64,000 nucleotides of DNA from Cyanobacteriota bacterium (GTDB taxonomy: Bacteria; Cyanobacteriota; Vampirovibrionia; Vampirovibrionales; Vampirovibrionaceae): the NCBI GenBank assembly GCA_019751815.1, contig JAIEMW010000003.1, forward strand, positions 62,001-126,000, given 5' to 3'. Within the stretch, counting starts at the first letter, position 1, and each line of letters begins with the position of its first letter. Positions 26,829 through 34,514 of the stretch are shown piece after piece. The translations under genes and the position numbers were made by a program. The notes beneath the pieces are model-generated. The model ran no database searches. It was not told where the DNA came from and saw only the letters and a program-made list of their open reading frames with translations.

Positions 26829-27614
26829 TTAGCCGGTGATATTCACCCGTTCAAAGCCTTTGGCATAGACACGCCCACCGGCTGTGTTGCCCCAGTAGTT
26901 CTGGCTAGCATTGTAGCTCCAGTTGTTACCGGTTAAATTCAATGTATCGTGGCCGCGACCGCCGTTGGCAAACACGGTATTACCGTTATTACCCGTCACT
27001 GTCAGCGAATCATTCCCCCGACCACCGTTGAAGTACTGCGTGCCTCCGGTTCCGGTAAAGACAGCAGAGTCATTCCCGCGTCCCCGGCCACCGTTAAAGA
27101 CTTGGGTACCGCCGTTGTTATCCATTCTGGCAAAGTCGCTGCCTCGACCGCCATCAAAAACTTGAGTACCGCCAAAGTTGCGTAAATTGCCAACGTCATT
27201 CCCACGGCCACCGTCTACACGTTGGTAGCCACTAAAGTTGGTCGCATTGATATAATCATTGCCACGACCCCCGTTAACATACTGAGAGCCACCATTATTC
27301 ACTACATTGGCGTAGTCATTGCCACCGCCTAAGTTAATATTTTGGCTTCCGTAATCGTTTCGGGCATTGACGGCATCATTGCCCCAGCCCCCGTAATAAT
27401 TCTGATTACCACCATAGTTGTACAGCCCTGCTCGGTCGTTCCAAGGGGTTCCGTAAACATTCTGGTAACCGTTCACGTTGCTGGCCGTTGTAGCATTGGG
27501 TCCGTAGTAATCGCCGTAAGAAACAGATTGACCGCCGCCATACCAGGGAGAGTAGCCACCGCCACCCACACTGAGCGAAAAGTTAGAATTGGAAAAACCG
27601 AAATAATAAGACAT
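26829..27614 (-). CDS. Gly/Asn-rich RTX-like repeat protein
   Basis: A 261-aa low-complexity protein, very rich in Gly, Asn, Tyr and Arg. From about residue 90 on it repeats roughly every 20 residues a nonapeptide of the RTX form GGxGxDxUx (GGRGNDYIN, GGRGNDVGN, GGRGSDFAR, GGRGNDSLT, GGRGHDTLN), each followed by a turn such as NNGGTQVFN. More degenerate copies (GGWGNDAVN, LGGGNDYAN) precede them. RTX units bind calcium in beta-rolls, usually in proteins secreted by type I systems. The N terminus has no cleavable signal (MSYYFGFSNSNFSLSVGGGG), which fits type I export, but no transporter is nearby. ATG 27614 has GGAGG about 9 nt upstream. The leader is about 235 nt and an HLR1-like site lies further upstream. 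Confidence 0.7.
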   Translation of the reverse strand: MSYYFGFSNSNFSLSVGGGGYSPWYGGGQSVSYGDYYGPNATTASNVNGYQNVYGTPWNDRAGLYNYGGNQNYYGGWGNDAVNARNDYGSQNINLGGGNDYANVVNNGGSQYVNGGRGNDYINATNFSGYQRVDGGRGNDVGNLRNFGGTQVFDGGRGSDFARMDNNGGTQVFNGGRGRGNDSAVFTGTGGTQYFNGGRGNDSLTVTGNNGNTVFANGGRGHDTLNLTGNNWSYNASQNYWGNTAGGRVYAKGFERVNITG

Positions 27615-27678
27615 CGTAATAACCTCCACACACAAGTGCACCGCAAAAAGCGATATAACATCATTTTTGAACCACCCG

Positions 27679-27741
27679 GTCAGTCGTTATATGCACACAC
27701 ACCCGTTAAATGACTGACTGAGAACTACGGGTTAATACCCG
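27679..27741 (-). other. Structured 5' leader of the RTX-like gene
   Basis: Two hairpins lie in the leader: CGGGT-TAAT-ACCCG at 27728-27741, and GTCAGTC/GACTGAC arms at 27679-27685 and 27712-27718. Together with the predicted promoter near 27853 they give a long untranslated leader of about 235 nt. No known riboswitch matches. Confidence 0.35.
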
Positions 27742-27852
27742 ATTCAGTGACTAAAATAAATTGAGACGAGAAGAGACAGTAAAAAGAGAACATTGGGAAA
27801 AAAGAGAATTGATTGAGAGAATGAATTGAGAGACTTTGATTTATCCCTTGTG

Positions 27853-27860
27853 TTTATATA
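27853..27860 (-). promoter_or_regulatory. Putative -10 element of the RTX-like gene
   Basis: On the minus strand TATATAAA lies in an AT-rich stretch. The predicted start site near 27847 places the HLR1-like site at about -50, in the range described for activation by RpaB in cyanobacteria. A clear -35 is not seen, which also fits an activator-dependent promoter. Confidence 0.35.
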
Positions 27861-27889
27861 AAAACAATCAATTAAGATTTTTGGAACAT

Positions 27890-27907
27890 TTTGTAACGCA
27901 ATGTTAA
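27890..27907 (-). promoter_or_regulatory. HLR1-like direct repeat upstream of the RTX-like gene
   Basis: The minus strand reads TTAACATT-GC-GTTACAAA. It matches KTTACAWW-NN-KTTACAWW with one mismatch in the first half. It resembles the site at 8-25 closely, including the surrounding AT-rich flanks. Confidence 0.45.
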
Positions 27908-28102
27908 TCAACTCTTCTCTGACTCACGGAAACGCACGTCACATCCCGCCTGATCAACCGGGGCACCTGATTGAACTTGGGGCGTCTCTGGGTCAAAATA
28001 ATGGGGATAAATCAAGAGAGATGCACAGGAAAACCAAAGCAAGCGTTAAACAGCAACCGTAAAACGCGCGTTTCAAGCAACCGTCTAAGGGCCCTTATCG
28101 AG

Positions 28103-30376
28103 ATGACACAGTCTTCTTACGACAATCACTACCTGCTAGAAATTGGCACCGAGGAGCTGCCGGAGACGTTTCTAAAGACGGCGCCAGACGAATTGAAAGA
28201 GCGTTTTCATAAGGCACTCACCAGCCATGGCCTGGCGGTTCCTGTTGAGAGCCTCTCACACTATTCCACCCCAAGACGGTTGGCTATTGTGATTTCAGGT
28301 CTCCCTTCGATGCAGCCCGATCAGCCAATCGAGCTGAAAGGCCCCCCGGTTTCTGTGGGGTTAAACGCAAACGGTGAATTCACCCAGGCCGCTGTGGGTT
28401 TTGCCAAAAAAAATGCCATTCCTGTTGAGTCCCTGGTACAAGAAACCCGTGACGGTCAGGCGTATTTAGTCTACAGAAGCACACAGCCAGGAAAACCTAC
28501 CCCAGAAGTGCTTCAAACCCTGGTGCCCGAAGTGGTTCTCGGACTGTCTGGATCCCATTTTATGCGCTGGGCCAATGGCACGGTCAGCTTTTCACGGCCC
28601 ATCCGTTGGCTGGTCTCGCTGTGGAACGATAAAGACCTCCCCGTCGAAATTGAGGGGCTCCGCTCAGACCGGGAATCTCGAGGATTACGCTTAGCCAATA
28701 AAACGACTTTTTCCCTCTCCAAGGCAGATAGCTATCATCAAATGCTAAAAGACCAGCACATTGAGGTCGATTATCTCGAACGGTTTAACACCATACAGAG
28801 CCTGCTGAAGAATGCTGTGCAAAAGTTACCTCACTGTGATGCACCGCAAATCGCCTTCAGCGACCCTGGCTGTTTGGGTCATACCGTCACCCGCCTGGTG
28901 GAAAACCCCAGTGTACTGGTGGGGCAGTTTGATGAAGCCTATCTCACCCTGCCCGATATTGTGATTAGCACTGTAATGGCTGCACATCAAAAGTACTTTG
29001 CGGTGTACGACCGCAACAGTGGCAAGCTGAGTCCGTATTTTCTCGTGGTCAGTAATCAAAGTGACCCTGACCGCACCTCTGATGCCGAAGCGATCATTAT
29101 CAAGGGAAATCAACGGGTATTGAAAGCCCGACTGGAAGACGCCCGCTTCTTTTACGAGGAAGATCTCAAAATCGGGCTAGAGGGCAGAAGAGCTGCACTC
29201 AGTAGTATCACCTTCCAAAAAGGGTTGGGCAGCCTTCTCGACAAAACAGAGAGGCTGGAAGTCTTGGCCCCGTTTGTGGCTGCGAAAATTTCAAGTGATG
29301 CAAAGGTTTCAGGGGTTTCAGAGGTTTCAGAGTCTGCCAGACAGGCAGCCCGACTCTGTAAAGCCGATTTGGCAACCGGGATGGTGCGTGAGCTGACTGA
29401 ACTGCAGGGAATTATGGGCACTATTTACGCAGAAAAACAGGGTCTAAACTCTGTCATTGCCGGGGCCATCGAAAGGCACTACTACCCTCGCTTTGAAGGT
29501 GAAGACTTGGGCGGACTGTTTGAGGTGGACATTGCCCTGAATTTGGCAGATAAGTGCGACACATTGGTGGCCATCTTCAGCCAGCAGGGGGCCAAACTCC
29601 CTTCTGGGTCTAAAGATCCTCTCGGCCTTCGCCGCACAGCAATGGGTGTCCTTCGACTGATCCAGCGCAACCAATTGGGTCTGAATCTTGAAGAAGTCTT
29701 GAAAGAAGCCCATTCCTTGCTCTCAAAATACAACCCCACACCATGGGAGAGCACCTGGCCGTTGCTCGATGAATTTTTACGCCAGCGGCTGAAAACCCTG
29801 GTTTGGGATTGCTTCCCCCATCTCTCTAACGAACGCTGGGAAGCCGTTCTGGCAACCCAATCTCCCTTCCTTAATCTGCGGGATTTCTGGGCACGACTCG
29901 AAGCAATTCAGTCAATTGATTCAACAATGCTGGTACAGGTCACTGAGCCGGCCGTCCGGATCAGCCGTATTATCACCGCGCCGGATTTAGGCCCAGTCGA
30001 CCCGTCGCTTTTTCAAGATCCCAGTGAGCAAGCTCTCTGGGACGCATTAACACAGCTGACAAGCTCTCAAAATTCAGCACATATTCACAATCCAGATATT
30101 GCCCGCCCAGAAAACCTGCTTTTTAACCGGGAGCAAGACAGCAGCTCACAAGACGAAACCTTTGAGGAATTAAGAGACTATTATCAACGCTCTATTGAGC
30201 GCATGGCCTCACTCAACACGCCTGTTACCGACTTTTTTGAGAAAGTGCTGGTGAATGACAAGGACGCGTCCGTTCGGCAAAACAGACAGCGACTGCTCAG
30301 CCACATCCAAGCGCTTTATCAAACCATTGCCCACTTCCATTTAATTACTAACTTGATCACCAACGTGACGGTATAA
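28103..30376 (+). CDS. glyS: Glycyl-tRNA synthetase beta subunit
   Basis: Beta subunit of the alpha2beta2 bacterial GlyRS, which charges tRNA-Gly; it supplies tRNA binding and an HD-type region. The N terminus reads HYLLEIGTEELPETF, the family hallmark. YSTPRRLAI, KYFAVYDRN and DALGLRR-like (PLGLRRTAMG) segments follow in order, and a DALR-like helical anticodon domain sits at the C terminus. At 757 aa it is about 65 longer than E. coli GlyS. One small insert (AKVSGVSEVSES) arises from a 9-bp tandem repeat near 29303-29331. ATG 28103 is preferred over a 44-codon upstream extension that lacks homology. The alpha gene glyQ is not adjacent. Confidence 0.93.
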   Translation: MTQSSYDNHYLLEIGTEELPETFLKTAPDELKERFHKALTSHGLAVPVESLSHYSTPRRLAIVISGLPSMQPDQPIELKGPPVSVGLNANGEFTQAAVGFAKKNAIPVESLVQETRDGQAYLVYRSTQPGKPTPEVLQTLVPEVVLGLSGSHFMRWANGTVSFSRPIRWLVSLWNDKDLPVEIEGLRSDRESRGLRLANKTTFSLSKADSYHQMLKDQHIEVDYLERFNTIQSLLKNAVQKLPHCDAPQIAFSDPGCLGHTVTRLVENPSVLVGQFDEAYLTLPDIVISTVMAAHQKYFAVYDRNSGKLSPYFLVVSNQSDPDRTSDAEAIIIKGNQRVLKARLEDARFFYEEDLKIGLEGRRAALSSITFQKGLGSLLDKTERLEVLAPFVAAKISSDAKVSGVSEVSESARQAARLCKADLATGMVRELTELQGIMGTIYAEKQGLNSVIAGAIERHYYPRFEGEDLGGLFEVDIALNLADKCDTLVAIFSQQGAKLPSGSKDPLGLRRTAMGVLRLIQRNQLGLNLEEVLKEAHSLLSKYNPTPWESTWPLLDEFLRQRLKTLVWDCFPHLSNERWEAVLATQSPFLNLRDFWARLEAIQSIDSTMLVQVTEPAVRISRIITAPDLGPVDPSLFQDPSEQALWDALTQLTSSQNSAHIHNPDIARPENLLFNREQDSSSQDETFEELRDYYQRSIERMASLNTPVTDFFEKVLVNDKDASVRQNRQRLLSHIQALYQTIAHFHLITNLITNVTV

Positions 30377-30382
30377 CGATCC

Positions 30383-32509
30383 GTGGACGCTTTTGTTCGA
30401 GATTTTGAGCTGCCCGTAGACATTCCGCAGCAGTCGGAGATTGTCAAAGCGCGGATTATCCTGATCCTGCTCTCCTCCGTCTTTGCCATCGCCATCTTTC
30501 TGATGTTTCTTTTGTCCGTCAACATTGGTTTTGTGTTGGCAAAAGGGGCAGCATCTCTGCCGGATATTACGCTACTGACCAACTGGGCACCCAATCAAAG
30601 TACCCAGATTTATGACCGCCACGGGCAATTAATTGCCAATTTCCACGGGGATGAAGACCGCGTGGTCATTCCCCTGAAAGACATCTCCCCTTATATGCAG
30701 CGGGCCGTGATGGCCATCGAAGACAACCGCTTTTACCAGCACGGCGGCATCGATTTTCGCGGAACACTCAGAGCCATTGCTGCCAACGCCAGGGGTAGTG
30801 AGGTACAAGGCGGGAGTACCATTACGCAACAGTTGGTTAAAAACCTCTTTTTAACCCCAGAGCGTTCTATCGGTAGAAAAGTTGCCGAAGCACTTATCGC
30901 GATTCGCGTTGAAAAGCACTATGAGAAGAATAAAATCTTGGAAATGTATCTCAATCAAGTCTACTGGGGAAATCAGGCTTATGGGATTGAGAAAGCGGCC
31001 CGGCGGTATTTTAAAAAACCCGCCCGTGAGCTTTCTCTATCTGAAGCGGCCCTGTTAGCGGGACTGCTAAAAGCCCCAGAAGGCCTTTCTCCCTTTAGCA
31101 ATCCCAGAGGGTGCCGAAGCAGGCAACTGGAAGTGCTGAAAAAAATGGTGGAATACGGCTATATTACGGAAGGACAACGTCGTTTTGCGGCCACACGAGC
31201 AGTTAAATTCAACAGCAGACAACCCAAACCACCCAAGTACCCTTACTACGTTACCTACACGATTCAAGAATTGATTCATCGCTTTGGGGAAGATGTTGTG
31301 AGGCGAGGTGGGCTAAAAGTATACACAGCACTGGATCCGACCGCCCAAGATTCTGCTGAGAAAGCGCTGACCACCAAAGTAAAAGGGCTTCCCAAGGGCA
31401 GTATGGTCACCCAAGGGGCGCTGATTGCTTTGGACGTAAAAACTGCCGAAATTATCTCCATGGTAGGCGGTGTTGACTTTACCAAGAGTCAATTCAACAG
31501 TGCCACTCAATCGAAGCGGGCAGCAGGCTCTCAATTTAAGCCAATCGTTTACCTTACTGGGCTTCGCCTGGGTGTGATCACGCCAGACACCCCGATTTCA
31601 GATCACCCTATCTGCTTTTTCACAGGCTATTCCAATTGGTGCCCGAAAAACTGGGACGGAAAATACCTGGGAGCAATGACCATCCGGCGTGCTCTGGCCC
31701 TGTCTCGCAACACGCCCACGGTGCAAATTGGGATGAAGGTTGGCATTGACGAAGTCATTAAAACCGCGCAGCTAGCTGGTCTCACCTCTCCAATCGATCG
31801 AAATTTTTCGAGTTTACTTGGGTCTTCTGGGTTTTCTCCGCTAGAAATGGCTACGGCTTTCTCTACCCTTGCCCGGGGTGGAATACGGATGTATCCCACT
31901 GCGATTCGCCGGGTCATCGATATCCGAGGCAGGACAGTGCCCATTAACGCGCTGTCACCAGAACGCACTCTGGATGCGGGTCCGATTGCTCAAATCAACA
32001 ATATTTTGATTGATGTTGTTGAAAAAGGCACCGGAGTCAACGCCAAACTCCCTGGCAGACAGGTGGCAGGAAAAACAGGTACTACCGATAAGGTACGAGA
32101 TATCTGGTTTACCGGCTACACCCCAGAGATTGTGGCCACAGTGTGGATGGGAAATGACCGGTATGTTCCTCTCAACGGTGTGTTCAGTTCGGACGCCGCC
32201 AAAGTATGGCACGATTTTGCAGATGGCTACTTTAAGACCCACCCGACTCCACCCAGTTTGTTCCCAGAACCGGATAAAATCACCTCGTCAGATGCCCGCC
32301 ACTTTGTGCTGAATATGAATCCAACGGCTACTCCCAATACCAGCCCCAATGCGGCTGCCACTTCTACGGGAAACCCTCTTCAAAAACAGCCTGGGAATGC
32401 CCCTGTGCCATTGGCTGCCCCTGTGCCCGGTTTTCCCACCACAGATGCTCCCGTGCCGCTACCCAGTGGTCCTCCAGCAGGAAATTCAGCACCGCCGGTG
32501 CCTAACTAA
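30383..32509 (+). CDS. Class A penicillin-binding protein (PBP1A-type)
   Basis: Bifunctional peptidoglycan synthase (GT51 glycosyltransferase plus transpeptidase), anchored by an N-terminal helix (about 25-55). The GT51 motifs are AIEDNRFYQHGGID (catalytic Glu), GGSTITQQLVKNLF, a RKxxEAL..E stretch and NQVYWG. The transpeptidase motifs are SQFK (SxxK) in KRAAGSQFKPIVYL, SRN (SxN) and KTGTT. The last ~90 residues are Pro/Ala/Thr-rich and disordered, ending NSAPPVPN, a tail echoed by the small membrane protein at 33154. The GTG start 30383 lies 6 nt after glyS, suggesting coupling. At 708 aa it fits the family. Confidence 0.93.
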   Translation: MDAFVRDFELPVDIPQQSEIVKARIILILLSSVFAIAIFLMFLLSVNIGFVLAKGAASLPDITLLTNWAPNQSTQIYDRHGQLIANFHGDEDRVVIPLKDISPYMQRAVMAIEDNRFYQHGGIDFRGTLRAIAANARGSEVQGGSTITQQLVKNLFLTPERSIGRKVAEALIAIRVEKHYEKNKILEMYLNQVYWGNQAYGIEKAARRYFKKPARELSLSEAALLAGLLKAPEGLSPFSNPRGCRSRQLEVLKKMVEYGYITEGQRRFAATRAVKFNSRQPKPPKYPYYVTYTIQELIHRFGEDVVRRGGLKVYTALDPTAQDSAEKALTTKVKGLPKGSMVTQGALIALDVKTAEIISMVGGVDFTKSQFNSATQSKRAAGSQFKPIVYLTGLRLGVITPDTPISDHPICFFTGYSNWCPKNWDGKYLGAMTIRRALALSRNTPTVQIGMKVGIDEVIKTAQLAGLTSPIDRNFSSLLGSSGFSPLEMATAFSTLARGGIRMYPTAIRRVIDIRGRTVPINALSPERTLDAGPIAQINNILIDVVEKGTGVNAKLPGRQVAGKTGTTDKVRDIWFTGYTPEIVATVWMGNDRYVPLNGVFSSDAAKVWHDFADGYFKTHPTPPSLFPEPDKITSSDARHFVLNMNPTATPNTSPNAAATSTGNPLQKQPGNAPVPLAAPVPGFPTTDAPVPLPSGPPAGNSAPPVPN

Positions 32510-32549
32510 ATTTTTCAATTCCAAGGGCTTGTGTTTCAATAAACACACC

Positions 32550-33116
32550 ATGAAAATTCACTTTATCGATGAACCCACCCCCTATACCGGTGATGAACTG
32601 AGCAACCACTGGATCTACAAGAATTTTGGGATCCTGGGTGATGCCGTGGTTGGCTTTGTTGGGCCATGTGATGTCTCACAAGGCCGGATGGTGGATCTCG
32701 AAGATGTCCTCAATGATGATTTTATCTACTCCACCCAGATGCTTCACTTTATTGTGGAAATGTTTGGGCTCACCTTACAAGACGGCGTTTTGCTCCAGCG
32801 GCTGTTTTCCTCGATGATTCACGACAAAATCAACACAGAGCTGAATCGCTACGCCATTAAGCGCCGCGGGGATGATCTTTTCTACCAGGACCGGCAAAAA
32901 TTATCTGTCTCTATCTGCACAGTGAGCCCAACGTCTATTTTGATTCATACCGGGCTCAATGTTGAAGCCATGGGAGCCCCCGTTGAAGCGGCAGGACTCA
33001 CATCAGAACTGGGTATTCAGGGCATCAAAGCGCTGGCAATGTCTTGCATGCGAACACTGGCCGACGAGTGGGAAGATATTAAACGCTGTTGCTGCAAGGT
33101 CAGAGCGGTTCATTAA
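32550..33116 (+). CDS. DUF366-like protein
   Basis: A 188-aa soluble protein resembling the DUF366 family, known from archaea and some bacteria with no assigned function. Conserved-looking features are the N-terminal YTGDELSNHWIYKNFGILGD, VGFVGPCDV, MVDLEDV, the MLHFIVEMFG segment and QRLF. The motif cluster VDLED...HFIVE includes acidic and His residues that could bind metal; this is my inference. Family naming rests on memory of its pattern, so it needs a profile check. The start at ATG 32550 is chosen because homology starts there; the frame runs back into the PBP gene. Gap of 40 nt to the PBP, 37 nt to the next gene. Confidence 0.6.
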   Translation: MKIHFIDEPTPYTGDELSNHWIYKNFGILGDAVVGFVGPCDVSQGRMVDLEDVLNDDFIYSTQMLHFIVEMFGLTLQDGVLLQRLFSSMIHDKINTELNRYAIKRRGDDLFYQDRQKLSVSICTVSPTSILIHTGLNVEAMGAPVEAAGLTSELGIQGIKALAMSCMRTLADEWEDIKRCCCKVRAVH

Positions 33117-33153
33117 AAAGTACAAAAACGATTTCCAGAGGATGTTTTAAAAA

Positions 33154-33780
33154 ATGGGTGTTCGCAACTTACTAATCGTCTTTTTCTCAACGGTGGCTGC
33201 CTCATTGGTAGTGTTGATCATCTTTTTCAATCTCTTTTTTAAAAACGTGGACCTGTCTTTTAACACCAAAACACCCGAAGGCGCCCCCACCATCAACGGG
33301 GCCAAATTTGACCCCAATAGCCCAGAAGCGCAAGCCAGCCAGCCCAATACAGAATCTAGTTGGGGGAATAACCCGCAGTATTTAGGCAACGCCTCCAGTG
33401 GGCGTTTTATTATGCGCTCTCATATTAAAGTCCCCCCCGAATATGAGCTGCCTGCCCCAGTCTCAAAGCCTTCTAGCACTCCAGCAGCAACAGAGACTCC
33501 CACTGCCGATGCTAACAATGAGGAAACACCCACCCCAACTGGGCTTCCTGTGGCAAAACCAAAGACGCTTTCTCCCAGCAAACCGTTACCAACCGATACC
33601 CGTCTGAGTGATACAAAGGGTGTCCCCCTGCCGCCTACCACAGCGAAAAACACCAGTATCAGCCCACCAGTTCCCAAACCGCCAGTCGCAAAAACTCTAC
33701 CAATTAGACCCAAGGCACCCATCAGCGCCCCTGTACCTACTTTTCATAATGAAGATAACAGCCCGCCGGTTCCAGAATAG
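33154..33780 (+). CDS. Single-pass membrane protein with long Pro/Thr-rich tail
   Basis: The 208-aa protein has an N-terminal transmembrane segment (about residues 5-28, LLIVFFSTVAASLVVLIIFF) and then a predicted periplasmic tail. The tail is rich in Pro, Thr, Ser and Lys (about 90-208), with no domain recognised. Its end, DNSPPVPE, resembles the C-terminal NSAPPVPN of the PBP1A-type enzyme two genes upstream. Such tails often span periplasmic space or bind partner domains. Location after the PBP and DUF366 genes suggests a cell-envelope role. It may be a small accessory factor of the synthase. It converges with a 75-aa gene 3 nt away. Function unknown. Confidence 0.6.
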   Translation: MGVRNLLIVFFSTVAASLVVLIIFFNLFFKNVDLSFNTKTPEGAPTINGAKFDPNSPEAQASQPNTESSWGNNPQYLGNASSGRFIMRSHIKVPPEYELPAPVSKPSSTPAATETPTADANNEETPTPTGLPVAKPKTLSPSKPLPTDTRLSDTKGVPLPPTTAKNTSISPPVPKPPVAKTLPIRPKAPISAPVPTFHNEDNSPPVPE

Positions 33781-33783
33781 TCA

Positions 33784-34011
33784 TCAGGCCATCCTATCAA
33801 AGCGACGGTCACTGCTCTTATTCGATACTGCACGCTGTTTTTTCTCTTTCAGTTGATTTAAGGCCTGGGTGTCCCCTTCCAGGGTCCCTGTGGGCTCTCC
33901 CCCCATCGCAATCAACTCACGAGTGATGGCAGACATTGGCGGATGTTGGCGTTTGTGATGCCCGCGCCCTTCATGCTTACTATTGCCAATGCGAATAGAA
34001 CTGGACTCCAT
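33784..34011 (-). CDS. Small basic hypothetical protein (75 aa)
   Basis: A 75-residue soluble, charged protein rich in Arg, Lys, His, Gln and Ser. Its N terminus is His/Lys-rich (HEGRGHHKRQHP), followed by SAITRELIAMGGEPTGTLEG and a basic, helix-prone end. It has a good SD (GGAGAG, about 8 nt before ATG 34011). It lies about 85 nt downstream of rnpB on the same strand, so it could be transcribed from a read-through or its own promoter. It resembles no family I know. It may be a small nucleic-acid-binding or ribosome-associated protein, given its basic nature, but that is a guess. Confidence 0.5.
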   Translation of the reverse strand: MESSSIRIGNSKHEGRGHHKRQHPPMSAITRELIAMGGEPTGTLEGDTQALNQLKEKKQRAVSNKSSDRRFDRMA

Positions 34012-34096
34012 AGACGGTCTCTCCGGTTAATAGGGCGTGTACTGTCTAATCGGCAGCCATGGGCAGCAGCTTAAATAAACTGTGCAGACATAAAAA

Positions 34097-34461
34097 TGGC
34101 ACGAGCCAGCCATAAGCCGGATTCTGTTTTGGACGGTTATCTGTCTAGGCGTTGGGTTTCCCCAGCGCTCAATCGGTCTATCTGGAAACAGGACGGGCAG
34201 CCCTGAATGTTTCCACTGCCTTTCACCAGTCGGGGTTTACCTGGCCAGAGCCTCTCGACTCTGCCGGTGGGCTCTTACCCCACCGTTGCACCCTTGCCTG
34301 TGCTGTAAACAGCCATCGGCGGTTCGCTTTTCTGTGGCACTTTCCTCGCGGTCACCCGCACCGGGCGTTACCCGGCGACTTGCCCTACGGAGCCCGGACT
34401 TTCCTCAGCTGAACAGGCGACGATCCACCTGTCAACCGCAACCGTCTGTCTGACTCGTACC
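34097..34461 (-). ncRNA. rnpB: RNase P RNA, class A
   Basis: The catalytic RNA that trims 5' leaders of tRNAs. On the minus strand the universally conserved block GAGGAAAGTCCGGGCTCC is at 34390-34407 and the 3' block ACAGAATCCGGCTTAT near 34111-34127. The ends pair into P1: ACGAGTCAG (34450-34458) with CTGGCTCGT (34101-34109), 9 bp including one G-U, which fixes the ends. A length near 365 nt is typical of the bacterial class A type. ATGGC...GCCAT followed by TTTTT at 34092-34096 forms the terminator. A -10 (TATACT) lies just upstream. Confidence 0.95.
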
Positions 34462-34467
34462 ACCGCC

Positions 34468-34473
34468 AGTATA
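34468..34473 (-). promoter_or_regulatory. -10 element of the rnpB promoter
   Basis: TATACT on the minus strand lies 7 nt before the inferred rnpB 5' end at about 34461, consistent with a sigma-70 -10 box. No good -35 (TTGACA-like) is seen at 17 nt further upstream, so this may be a weak or extended promoter. Confidence 0.45.
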
Positions 34474-34514
34474 CGCCAAAAGAGCTTAAATACTACTCTG
34501 GGTTAAAAGTCTTC

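Noticed and set aside
27971..28102. N-terminal extension of glyS to 27971
   Set aside because: No homology with GlyS N termini, and the family start LLEIGTEELP follows ATG 28103 closely.
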